Shown here piece after piece: positions 24,268 through 35,058 of a stretch of DNA of 64,000 nucleotides. Below the pieces are notes generated by a model. The model saw nothing but the letters and a program-made list of their open reading frames with translations. It searched no databases and was not told the origin of the DNA. The first letter of the stretch is position 1; every line of letters begins with the position of its first letter. Made by a program: the position numbers and the translations under genes. This DNA is from Linnemannia schmuckeri (Eukaryota > Mortierellomycota > Mortierellomycetes > Mortierellales > Mortierellaceae), in the NCBI GenBank assembly GCA_029449235.1, contig JANATG010000004.1, forward strand, positions 744,001 through 808,000, read 5' to 3'.

Positions 24268-25700
24268 TTAAAGGCGTTGACGTGGACCCGAGGTTTGGCC
24301 GAGGATGTGGCGGGAATTGTGCTGGACCTTGAGAGGATGATGCGATTCTGAAAGTGTATTGGATAATAATGAAGGCGCAAGAGATCCTCGGAATTGTGTA
24401 AAATCTGGCCTTATCGGTGCTGTAGGCAGATTGGTTGGTTGATAGGGGGTCTGACTGGAAGAGGAATAAGCGCCGAATTGTGGCGATGATACTGAGCGGC
24501 CGAAGGCGGACAATTGGAAGGAAGCTGGCTGACCACCGTAGCGCCGCTTCCGATGGTGTTCTGAATCAATGTCCTTAGAATTCGACGGATCAATATCATC
24601 GATTCCAAGGGGGTAGTTGGGGTGTTCCGGGGTGCCATACTGTTGATGTATATATTGATGTATTATCCGAAGTTGAGCATTGTACTGCTGTTGTTGAATT
24701 GTGTTTAGATGTGTTTGGTGTGGATGGCGCAACTCCTGAGGGTGTTGAAGTTGCTCATATACGAAGTTTTGGTGAATCCGATGTTGCATAACCGGTTGGC
24801 TCTGTACATACACCGGCGAAAATGCTTCTGCTTGCCGCGCAAACGGGTGGGGCATGGGTGATGTCGACTTGGAGGCGGTTGACAGAACTTCTGAATATTG
24901 TTGCTGCTGTCGATCACAATGTGGTGTTCCAAGAACTTGTTGCCCAAGTTGAGCATCATGGCGCTGATGACTCTTTCTCGGCTATTTAACCATAAAAAGT
25001 GACATGGAGTGTAAGAACGAACATAATACTATTAGGGGAAAAAAGCGTGCAAAGCACAATTTGCCAAATACCTACATAACTTCCTGCCTGGCTAATGTTT
25101 GGGGAGGATGGTTCTCTCGCATTTGCGGCACGAGCAGTACCACCCCTAGTGGCAATGGTGATGGTAGTAGAGGTGATAATGGTTTTGCTACTTTGACCTT
25201 GGTCTAGCTGCTGCACTCTATGTTTCTGCGAGGCGAGCCTCTGTGCAGCCTGATATTTGCCGCGTTGAGCGCTCTCCGTCGACTATTGGATCATGAACAG
25301 TGATAGTGTCAATTAAAAAGCTCCATTTTTAAAGAAGAAGTAATAAGTATAGCTTATTAAAGTACCTACATAGCTTCTCGTCTGGGGTATATTTGGGAAT
25401 ATAGACTCACCAGCAGATGCGACATAACCATTAGCAGCAGTGGTGGTAGTTGTGCCTCCATTGGGATCGTGCATCTCCCGTTGTCCTTGGAGGTGTCGAG
25501 AGGATACTAGAGATAATCGATTCCTTTGTGCATTGGCCATGGTTACTTGTTGCAACTGTGGAACCATTTGAAGTAGGAAGCTGGGTCAGATTAATAAATG
25601 TATATCTTAAGGGAAAGATGAACCTAGACCAGGACTTACCATTTATGGAGCACGTCAACACGCACCGAAGGAAGCTCGTCATGCTCATCTTCATTATCGA
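24268..25700 (-). pseudogene. Gln/Pro/His-rich gene remnant with a duplicated segment
   Basis: A 195-codon frame (24855-24268) is rich in Gln, His and Pro. Further upstream on the same strand two segments share a motif: PNISQAGSYVG at about 25115-25080 and PNIPQTRSYVG at about 25400-25365. Each is followed by a GTA donor-like site, as expected for a duplicated exon. No domain is recognised. It may be a disordered host protein or the N-terminus of the hAT gene. Coordinates are approximate. Confidence 0.3.
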
Positions 25701-26699
25701 ATGCTTGCACTCGAGTAGATTTTTTTTGTATATTTAGTATTAGCGCTGGGGATATCCTATCCAACAAATTCGCTTTCTAAGTGTCCACTTACAGGCGATT
25801 TTGGTAACTTCGGATTTTGGTTCGCGCTGAGCGGTGTATCGCCAATCGCCACACCACTACTGGTACACATAGCGCGGCTGTTGGGGAGAATGTCGTGCGC
25901 GCCGTTATTCCTCTGGCGTTCAGTATCGCCGTCTCGGTCGTCGTCAGAGTCGAACGTCTCAAAAGCAGATTCAGTGCTTTTTCTGCTTCAGGCTTCATTC
26001 CATTCATCGCTACTACTCTCTATCACGTTATAATCGTCCGATATGATGTTCATTTGACCAACAAATAAGTCACCAGGCTTGTGAGTGTGGGTGTGAGTGT
26101 GGGTGTGAGTGGGAAAAAGGACGAGACAAAAATAAACGGCTACATTTCAATGGACCATGGTCGAAACATGGGAATGGTTATCTTTCCTCTAGGGAGGTTG
26201 ACTAAACTGAAAGAAACCTGCATATTTGGAACTCACTCCCTATTGGCCGATCCTAATTTGACCTGATGTTCCAACTCTTTGACATGATGTCCCGATTTCT
26301 TTGACCTGATGTGGACCTGTTGTGGGTATGACAAAATGAAGAATTGGCCTCTTCTTTTAATTTCTAAGCCATTATCGACCTGCTATCATCCAAATGGTCC
26401 ACAGTTCAACCTGTTCTCACATCAGCCCAGGCCTCTGAGGCCTACAAGTGTGTAAAAAATGGATTTTAGGCCAATTGCTACAACCCTGTAAACATTCTAA
26501 AAAAAACAGTCTTACTCGGGTGTACGACCTTCATTTTATGAAATCCTTACCTGGGCATGTTTATTCACTGTTTGTGTACGCCCTACACTAATATAAAAAC
26601 ATTATTTCATCAAATCTTTACTTATTATACACTTTCACTCATATACCCTTGTAAGCATTTCCGCGTTGCATTTTTTGTGGACCCTCGGTAAAACTGTTG

Positions 26700-26735
<36 letters not shown>

Positions 26736-28429
26736 AGTAAGAATGCCAATATCTTTTTGTTTTTTTAAGATGGCGCACATACGGGCACGAGTGGATGACA
26801 ATGCGCTCTGAGCTGTTATGTTACCCCTCTGCATGTCTCAAATTTGTGAAAGGTCAACAACAAACAGATGAATGCTTATGGCTGGCTGAAAGGCAAATGT
26901 AAAGCCCCCGGCTCGATATACTCTGCTGAGTACAAGATGAGAGGCAAGGCGGGGCAACTGGACGAACACAATTCAAAAAAAAAAAAAAAAAAATCTCTGG
27001 ACATACTCAAGACAAAAGGTCTTCACTTTTCCTTCCCAGATGCATTGCAACAGAAAGAAAAAGAATGGTAATCCGAGCTGACCTAATGGCCTTTCGACCT
27101 TTCGACCTTTCGACCTTTTGACCTTTTGTCTTATTGAAGTGAATGGTCTTGTTTGATATCACTCTAAGGTACAGTCCAGTTTTGTCGTAGGTGTATATCA
27201 TCAAGGGTAAATGGCTGGAGTTGCTGTCGTTTCGAGATCGACATCGCCACTCTTCTCATTGTCCAAAACGCTGCTTCAAACCTGATGTTCTCTTGAAATT
27301 GTCCCGCTACTCATTTATGAAAGCGAGTTCCTTGGGAAGGTTATGGATGTAGAACTCCTCCATCTCGTGAAAGAAGACAATAGTTGTTCCTTGGATGCGG
27401 GGATCAGTACAAGCGACATCTAAACGAAAGAGATGTGTCAATATGAGAGTGTGTTCGGATGGCGTGTGGTAATTGGAGAAGGGACACAGTACTTTAACTA
27501 TAGCATTGTATTATCCAGTGAACAGACGCGGACTCTATAGCTGCTATGAGTCGCTTAGCTACAAGAGCAGATTTCCCTACGGTCGAGGCCTGGAGGCCCT
27601 CCGTGTTCTTTGTCAACGCGACACGACTGGTGAGAGTCTTTGCCCAGTCTCTGGTTCTATGTTGAGCTGTTTGAAAATGGATGTTTTGGAGCTGAAGCAA
27701 TTGGTTTTCTTCAGCAGGGTATCAAACTTTTTCAAAGGGTCGAGCCTCTCTTGGAGAGGGATAAGGTTGTTTTCCTTTGGAGCTTCCGCACCGTTGGGCA
27801 TGTTTACTTGGAGAGGGGGGGGGGGGGGGGGAGGGGAAGGTAAATAAACGCAAATAGTAGGTTGGAATGCTATGTTTCTTGGTGGCTTGAATACTGACTG
27901 AACTGAATAAGGCTCATCTGATTCCTTTTCAAATTCAAACATTTCCAGTAGAGTGTATGCTGCGCATGCTGCTCTCTTTCCTGCATTGGGATCCTCTCTT
28001 CTCTTCATGCGCTGTGCTTACAGTATCTTTTCCTTGTTGTTTTCCGCCTTGCAACCTGCATACATTCTTTTGTTTATCAATTCATCCCTTTCGCGTTCCC
28101 GTGCCCTGTTTCTTTCACACGTGTGCTGTGTACTTTCTTTTCTTTTTGCCTTAAATGGCTCGGGGTAACAAGGTGAATAAAACAGTGTAAAACGAATACG
28201 AACAACTCTTGTTCCTACCATACCGTAAGCACCAAGAAGTCTGCATTGGTCACGGAAGGCACCCTCACACCAAACATTTTATTGCATGACCGTTGACATT
28301 CATTCGTGCGCATATCCGCGGAACCACATCTGTCCTCCTCAATCCGACTACATGGGGGGAGGGGTGATACAGAAGTAGGGTGGAGCGGAGATCTCATAGC
28401 AGAAGTAACTGAATGGCTTTCCATACAAA

Positions 28430-28532
28430 CACTGATGCGGATGCCCCAAAAAAAACGTACCCACCGATGCAGAAGCTCCAAGGAAGCGTGCCCACTGATG
28501 CGGAAGCTCCAAAGAAACGTGCCCACTGATGC
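28430..28532 (-). repeat. 31-bp tandem repeat in right arm
   Basis: Mirror copy of 19081-19183. On the plus strand the units read GATGCGGAAGCTCCAAAG followed by AAACGTGCCCACT. Confidence 0.75.
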
Positions 28533-28650
28533 AGAAGGTTCAAAACAACATGTCTACTATACGCCAGGTATGCGTGGAAAAGAGCTCAATGTCCAATGCG
28601 CTGCAATCTTTGCAAGGATAAGCATGACTTGCCAAGCTGGTTGGGTTGCG

Positions 28651-28658
28651 TATAAAAG
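28651..28658 (+). promoter_or_regulatory. TATA-like box upstream of right-arm secreted-protein gene
   Basis: TATAAAAG, 253 bp before the ATG at 28911, identical to the left-arm copy. Confidence 0.5.
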
Positions 28659-28910
28659 TAGGCTCCAAGACCCCCTTTTTTGTCTCTCATCATCAGTCGC
28701 CTTTCTGTGCTCATTCCACTCTTCGTCCTTCTAAACTTCGCTCATTCCAAAGTAAGACTGATAGTTTGTAGTTGTTTGATCCTTATACTGTTCATAGACA
28801 ACAGGGATGATGCCCTAGCAAATTTAGCGAGTATTTCATCTCAACCACCTTAACCTTCTCTCTTCCATAACTCTGGCTAGAAAACAATCACCTCCAATCC
28901 AAGTCACGCG

Positions 28911-29846
28911 ATGAAGCTCTACCTTGCAGTTCTCCTTGTCTGTCTTGCAGGCAGTTGCCATGCGCTGCCGCAACAGTATATGCTTACTCCTAGCGAGAAC
29001 ATGAGCTGTGGACATCCTCAGTCGGGCGCCGACATCGGCCCTCACTCGGACGTCGACATCGACCCTCAGTCTAGCGAGGACCTTGTCCAATTGCTTGTCA
29101 AGACTCATGGGAGCAAGGTTGAGAAGGCTACTGGCATGAAAGTCTACTCCATCGACAAGCCGAAGGGAGGCTACTGGCGAGTCGGAGCATTGGACTCGTG
29201 CAACATCGAGATCGGTCCTACATCGGCTATCGGAGACACGTTGCTTTGTCCCAGCCAGTCTCCGAGCACGTGCAATTTAGGAATCACTGTCGTGGATTCG
29301 CAGACGTTCAGAGATGAGATCGGATTCCATGCGGAATACACGATTGAGGTGAGCGGAGGATTGCCTGGTGTCTTTGAAGCAAAGGTGAGTGCCACGTACG
29401 GACTGAGCTACACCTATTCCAAAGAGTACAGCAAGGGACAAGAGATCAGCTACTCCTTCCCTGTATCGCCTGGCAGGACATGCACGCCTACTCGAGTTTC
29501 CTACCGACAGAGATGCATCGGAACTATTTGGGAGGTGGCGAACGATGCCTGGACAGGACATTGCAAGGATCTACCCTTCGACTTTGCCGACAAGCATAGG
29601 TGGTTCTCCTATCCTGGAGATGCGGGAGAGTTCGGATGGTTCCAGTATGTCCAGTATCGACCGGGTCAGATTCCCCAGCTGTGGACTGTACACACTAGCC
29701 ATGGTTACCGCCCTATTAGCTGTGCCGACGTTGATAAGTTGGTCCAAGTGCGAAGCTTGAGGCAACTCCGTGTCGACAATGACGCCAAGGCTTCGCTCGA
29801 GTTCGATACCGGCAGGTCTATCAGTGCCGTGACATGCATTTACTAG
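28911..29846 (+). CDS. Secreted 311-residue protein, right-arm copy
   Basis: Identical in translation to the left-arm gene at 17767-18702, and read outward in the opposite direction. Signal peptide of about 18 residues, an acidic and Ser-rich spacer, then a Cys-bearing, beta-strand-patterned body ending ISAVTCIY. Upstream 1 kb and downstream 260 bp are also shared, so both copies have the same promoter. Expression cannot be told apart by sequence. The function is unknown. A small secreted effector-like or pore-forming-like protein is possible; neither is shown. Confidence 0.82.
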   Translation: MKLYLAVLLVCLAGSCHALPQQYMLTPSENMSCGHPQSGADIGPHSDVDIDPQSSEDLVQLLVKTHGSKVEKATGMKVYSIDKPKGGYWRVGALDSCNIEIGPTSAIGDTLLCPSQSPSTCNLGITVVDSQTFRDEIGFHAEYTIEVSGGLPGVFEAKVSATYGLSYTYSKEYSKGQEISYSFPVSPGRTCTPTRVSYRQRCIGTIWEVANDAWTGHCKDLPFDFADKHRWFSYPGDAGEFGWFQYVQYRPGQIPQLWTVHTSHGYRPISCADVDKLVQVRSLRQLRVDNDAKASLEFDTGRSISAVTCIY

Positions 29847-29884
29847 GCGTTGTGGTGTAGTGGTTGTGGACCTCGTAAAAGCAC

Positions 29885-29925
29885 AATGTGTGAGAGTGCG
29901 AGAGTGCGAGAGTGCGAGAGTGTAG
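29885..29925 (+). repeat. 8-bp tandem repeat GAGAGTGC downstream of secreted-protein gene
   Basis: About four copies of GAGAGTGC. Mirrored at about 17690-17725 in the left arm. Confidence 0.7.
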
Positions 29926-30488
29926 CGCAGGATAACACAGAGTCGAATAAAATGGCGATTCACGCCTAATATCCCAGACTTTTCGAAGTTTCGCATCCGT
30001 TCTTCATAATGATGTTGTTATTTGATCCTTCGATATCAGCTCTTTCTCTCTTCTTTGCAGGATAATTCGAGGACACGTTCCTGCCCTTATTTTTTTTTTT
30101 TTGGTCGGGTACTATATTCGGCCCAGTGTAAAGGCTAGTTGAGTCTTACGAAGCCAAAGCCCATTTTTCTCTAATGGCCGAGAGACACTACCTGGGGCTC
30201 TAGAGGACCGTTAGGATACAGTCATACTCGTAAAGTTCGTCGCCGTCGCCCGCGTAAGGCGGTAGAGACAAAATTCAAGGACTGGAGTGACGAGAAAGAA
30301 AGAGAGTGGTTGTTGACCAGTTTATTATACACACTATTAAATACAGATATCTTCGTCAAAAAAAAGCACCCTATATTTAGGCATTGCAACTCCAAAACCT
30401 CGCGGACAATCTGCTGTGTCATAGCGCATTAGTCGTTAAGTCCATCCGGCTTATGAATGACTTGTCTCTCAAACCCAGACTGGCAGGC

Positions 30489-31222
30489 TTAGTCGATAGT
30501 CGCGGCAATGGCAAGGCCAGAGACAGACTCAACAGGTGTCGCGGTGGAGCTCACTGGAGGGTTGGTGTTAAGCTCATCAACGGTAGTGCCAGGAAGAGAG
30601 GGATCGATTGGGGTGTGGATGGGAGTTTCGGCTCGACCATTGGTGGGAGCCAGCCTTGAAGTTGCCATAGGGGAGTTTTCATGATCCTGATTGGTACCAA
30701 TGGCCAAAATTACGTCCAAGTCTACACCTGGGGGGTATTCAGTAAGTAAAGGTATGCGGGATGTAAACAATAACGAATGAACGGCAGCCAATCATCCGGT
30801 TGTGGAAAACCCGTTAGTGTTTTTTTTTTTTTTCGCTCTTTCACAACCGGGTGATTGGCTGCCGTTCATTCGGTATTGTTTACATTCCGCGTACCTTTAC
30901 TTACTGAACACCCCCTGAGTAGTGCTTGATACAGTGAGGGACGATTCTATTAGGACAAATTAGACACTATGCTTGATTAGCCTGGTTGCTCGTCATTAGC
31001 TCAATACTTATGTTGGGTGCTCTTTCACATCTACCGTTACCTGGTTTGATCCGAATCTCTGACTAACTTGACTACAGAACTACCGTTGCAGATGTATTCA
31101 ACTTTTGTAAACACTTGCTCGATGTCCTCCCAGTAGAGCACATTCTTCCCATTGACAATATCCACGTCAATGTTTTTGATATCAGTTGTACCAGAAATAC
31201 GAAACGATTGAGTCTCATCCAT
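30489..31222 (-). pseudogene. Gene fragment with YWEDIEQVF / IVPHCIKHY domain, split by a MITE
   Basis: Exon 1, 31222-31041, encodes FRISGTTDIKNIDVDIVNGK and then NVLYWEDIEQVF...VVKLVRDSDQT. An intron of 94 bp (donor GTAACG, acceptor AATAG) leads to exon 2 at 30946, reading RIVPHCIKHY. There a 184-bp insertion (30731-30914) interrupts. After it the frame resumes as GVDLDVILAIGTNQDHENSP and ends at a stop at 30489. Removing the insertion plus one copy of its CAG duplication restores the frame across the join. This N-terminal domain is, from memory, shared by many uncharacterised Mortierellaceae proteins, usually followed by a longer variable part; here the C-terminal part is short and Pro/Thr-rich. 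It is annotated as disrupted. Confidence 0.6.
30731..30914. mobile_element. 184-bp foldback MITE with 3-bp target duplication
   Basis: Terminal inverted repeats of about 72 bp begin GGGGGTATTCAGTAAGTAAA on the left and end in the complement of GGGGTGTTCAGTAAGTAAAG on the right. They enclose about 40 bp with a T run. The flanks are CTG at 30728-30730 and CTG at 30915-30917. The insertion lies in coding sequence whose frame is exact with one CTG. A 3-bp duplication and a G-rich terminus fit PIF/Harbinger- or CMC-type elements; the superfamily is not certain. Confidence 0.8.
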
Positions 31223-31680
31223 TGCTCATTTAATATGAGTGTAATGGAGCTGGGGGTAATAGGAGTGAGGAAAACAGCGACTATGTTTGAGAAAAGGAAA
31301 GCGAAGAAGAATGCTTGTATAGGAAGAAGAGCTGAGGTGAAAGAGACAAAATTTCAACGTCGACCCTTTTGACTTGAAAAGCTGTCCTCAAAGCGGAAGC
31401 ATTGTTTTCTCATACCCTCTCGTTGTTGGTTCTAAAAGTCCACGACCATCTCATGCACAATATGCATTAATATTCGTCAGACAATTTCAATCATGTTTGC
31501 ACAAAGAAAATTTCAAGGAAACTGAGGAGAAAATCAAGGGTATCTGCCGATCGATCACTTACAAAGTGCTCTCCCGCTGTTCGTTTGTATTATATCTTTA
31601 TCCACTGTCACCCAGCTGTTTTGCTTTTCTAGCTGTCACTTCTTCAATATGTTCTTTATCATCAGGGGTAACTGACTTGT

Positions 31681-32055
31681 GACAGCCAATTTTCATAGCA
31701 ACGTTGTTATTTGATCCTTCGAGGTCGGCTCTTTCTCCCCTCCTGCCGAATTCGGCGGACGCATTGTTGATGTTGTTACTCAGGGAGAGGGTCGAAGGCC
31801 AGAGTTGTAGGACCGCTGTTAAGTCCTCAATTGGTACGGGGTAGTGATAATAGTGTCCTAAGGAACCACACAAAACGATACACTGCAGCGCACCAGCGAA
31901 ACTCTGCCAGTACTGCTCGCGTCCAAGAAGTGATGTGTAAAAGGACAAATAGCAGACAAGAGGGCTTGGCGCACTAATAATACTATGTCTACTAAAGAAT
32001 ATGGCTGCTAATCTAAGGCATCGCCACTGCTGCCTAGCCACCATCTCTTTTTGCA
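31681..32055 (-). repeat. Outer repeats X and Y, right copy
   Basis: On the minus strand, 32055-31765 is a diverged copy of 16285-16670. It is followed without a gap by about 60 bp (31745-31685) matching 17552-17610 and its mirror at 30003-30061 (GATCCTTCGA flanked by GTTGTTATTT and CTCTTTCTC). The left side has the same parts, but about 880 bp apart. Confidence 0.6.
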
Positions 32056-32292
32056 ACAACATCATATTTCGTCTTTCGGCAGACTTTCGGCGAGAGTCAA
32101 AAAGAAACTGCGATTAGGGATAAACAAAGACCGTCTAAACTTCTCCATTTTGGTTGAAAGCCACAATAGCCATTTCGTAAGATATTCTCCCAAGAGCATA
32201 TAGCGAACGGACGAGTTGCGAGATACACTAAAAACATCGCCTTTATTACTCCCGAAAAACACACCTCCGAGGTACGCACACGGAAAAGAGAC

Positions 32293-34132
32293 TTAGATAG
32301 TCTGAGCATGAACCCTCTCATCTTCCTCTACTGGAGCCTTGAGAGTCAAGCTACGCTGATATGCAGGCTTGACTGATGCGGGTGTCTCGTCCAATGGCAA
32401 AAAGGCAACTTGGGGCCTACAACTGTACATTTGCACCGCTGCGCGACGCTTCATGAACTCTGGCATGTTCTTCATCATGAACCGCACAATCATCGGTTTG
32501 ATACCCTACGTAGTACAGTTTCCAAAATATAAAGATGTTAGCCTTGCACAACAACAGGTGCCACTCCTAGCCATTGGACATTTATTATCCTTTCATTTAC
32601 CTTGGCGACAACACTCTGGAGCATCTTGCTGGTCGCATACGCCTTCTCACACCACTCAATGCGATCGACCTTGTATGCCTCGAAAGCTGCCTCAATTTCC
32701 TCGACGACGGGGTGCAGAGGAAGAGCATTGATGTAGTTGGCCAACACAACAGCGTCTTGGAGTGCATTTCCAGCTCCTGCTCCTCCTGCAGGACTGAGTT
32801 TGTGGCACGCTATAATCACAGAATTAAGGTGAATACTTGAATACAAGGGATACAAAATAAAATATGTGCAATTGAGACCGATCCTGTTTGCTTACCATCT
32901 CCCATCAACACAGTACGACCACCGTACCAAGTCTTAAACACCTTCTCCTCCAGCATGACTTTTGAAATGTACTCCTTGGGGGTCAGGTCGATCAGATCTC
33001 CAATAGTCGTAATCTTGTCGCCACCAGAGATAACAGGGAAGTGACGGACCTCGTCACACATCGCACCCGCAGCTTCAGGTCCCCATTCAGAGTTGCGGAA
33101 GGAGTCGTGCAGTTTGGACGATGCTTCGTCAAGAAACTGGACAACCGAAAAACAAATTCGTCGCTGGACGGTCGTGAAGGTCGTCCAAGCAAAGGGTTTG
33201 TCGTTTCCAACAATACGAATGAACTGACACTCCTTCTTCTCGAGCAAAGGGAACTCCTCGGTCGTCAATGGTCTCGTTTGTCCAACAAGGCAAATGGTGT
33301 TGAAGGGAAGGGCAGCATCGTCCGAGACAGGCAGCTTGTTTTGTGTTTTAAGATCCGCATACAAGTTTTGACGAATGGCACTGTGTGCTCCATCGGCTCC
33401 TACAAGAATGTCACCCTCATACTCAGTTCCATCACTGCAACGGATAAGGATCCCGTTGCCTCCTTGCTTTGTTGTAAGGATCTTCTTGGACATGTGGAGG
33501 CGCTCCTTGGGGACCTGTTTCAGGAAGAGGTCGTATAGTACGGATCGAGGGAGAATACGGCTCTCTGCACCGAATCTACAAAAGCGAGCCAGCGGACATG
33601 GAGCACATGGTAAATATCCTCTCTTCAACAAATGACACTAACGCAGCGAATGAAGTAGGGATATGGGACACATTTTTGTTACCTCGCCGTTGCTTCCTCA
33701 AAGTAACCGGTCATGGCGAACTCAATCTCCCGCTCTTCGTTTCCAACCTGGATCGAGGGGATGACCTTGCTCATCGCCACGAACTCATCATATATTCCGA
33801 GCTGTCGCATCAACGGAGCGACAGTCGCATTGAGAGAGACACAAGAGCCTGTCCAGACGAAAAAAAAGATAAAGCCAATGTGAGCAAAGTGCTAAACAGA
33901 AAATAAAGGGGAGTGATAACAGCCACGAAGTAAATGATATCCAGTGATGTCAATTACCAAGGGGCTTGACCTGGGAGGCTCGCTCAAAAATCTCGTAGGA
34001 GATGTCTGACTTCTGAAGAATGGCTCCGAGGGTAAGACCACCCAGTCCGGCTCCAACGATGAGCACCTTGGGTCGCTTGGCGTGCATTACTTTTCGGTCA
34101 TGCTGGAAAGTGATGGCAGGGTTGATCTCCAT
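32293..34132 (-). CDS. FAD-dependent monooxygenase (class A), copy A
   Basis: Five exons (34132-33958, 33848-33683, 33575-32896, 32809-32601, 32505-32293) give 480 residues with exact phases. GAGLGG at residues 27-32 is the FAD dinucleotide-binding motif, and FER near residue 50 supplies the ribose-binding Glu. GADGAHSAIR (about 173-182) is the DG motif. MGDACHKLSPAGGAGAGN (about 338-355) is the GD motif that contacts the FAD ribityl chain. This is the PHBH/UbiH fold (FAD_binding_3). Members insert one oxygen into aromatic or similar substrates using NAD(P)H. The last 70 residues carry YSCRPQVAFLPLDE, shared by all copies here. It is last in a head-to-tail series on this strand. It lacks the intron found before W-x-x-F-T-T in copies C and D. 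The substrate is unknown. Confidence 0.9.
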
Positions 34133-34849
34133 GGCGGTGACTGATGTGTTATCCTGATGAATGCAAAAAAAAAAAAAAAAAAAAAGTATAATGAGGAGGG
34201 AGAGCGGAGAGAGAGAATAGGTAAAGGAAGCAAGGAAAAGAGAATGAATTTGAAGAAAGGTTTTGTCAAAGAGACCAATGGAATAACAACAACGCCCATC
34301 CTCACCTTTTCCCTTCCTTTTCTCCTTCCTTTCTTCCCTGTGATCCAATTTGAATGCTCATGTACCTTTATCTTGTACTCTTTCTCTTTCGTTTTGATTG
34401 TGCGACATGGGTGTATCTTTTGACCATTGCCTCTTCACAGGCATGAGGTATGGACTCTGCAATGGAAAAGAATGGCGTGGTCTACCTTTTTTTTCATTGC
34501 ACAAAAAAAAAAAAAGACACTGGTGCGCACGTATGTGCACTCAGGAAGCAAAATGATGGGGGCAGCGACAAGAAATAAGGGAATGGTGGTCTATCTACAT
34601 CTACCATCCCTGTTGTCTCGCACACGCCACTGATGAAACAGTCTCGGTTCCCAACCCCAGAGCGCTTATTGATCAGAGACAATTTAAGTTATCAGTCCCA
34701 GCGAGAGGGATTGTCATCTGTCGGTCCGCAAATGAAAACGCTCTATTTTATTACACAGCTTGATTGGCTCAGCATTATCCCTCACCGGACCCTCCACCTC
34801 CGCTTCTATTTCGTGCTAGAGTGAATGCATCCCCTGTCACAAAACACCA
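34133..34849. other. Upstream region of copy A
   Basis: Read from the minus strand this is C/T-rich close to the start (34133-34350), a probable promoter and leader. It has an A run at 34167-34184 and another near 34502-34514. No gene is seen. Confidence 0.5.
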
Positions 34850-35058
34850 TTACAGCGCATGGACAGCCGTCCCCTCCTTGTCTTCCACCGGTGCCTTGGT
34901 AAACAAGCTGGGCTGGTGCGCAACAGGCACAAGATCTTCAGTCTTATCCAATGGCAAGAAGGCTACCTGCGGTCTACAGCTGTACATTGATCTGCTCGCT
35001 TACGTACTATAAACTCGGGCATGTACTTCACTACGCGAATGATCATTGGAGCAATACC
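34850..35058 (-). pseudogene. Orphan last exon of a monooxygenase
   Basis: A stranded copy of the final exon only. It reads GIAPMIIRVVKYMPEFIVRKRAD, then after a frame break MYSCRPQVAFLPLDKTEDLV, and ends in a stop at 34850. The acceptor AG is lost at its upstream edge, and no upstream exons of this copy are found before copy B ends. It shows that a further gene copy was once present between A and B. Confidence 0.75.

Larger units (their letters stand above)
26080..30113 (-). repeat. Right arm of 12.6-kb inverted repeat
   Basis: The 4,034-bp arm is the reverse complement of 17500-21536, with differences seen only in a G/C run (17) and an A/T run (34). At its inner end the shared sequence stops after GTGAGTGTGGGTGTGAGTG and unique spacer DNA begins. 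At the outer end the match ends at GGTCGGGTACT (30103-30113). Confidence 0.95.
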
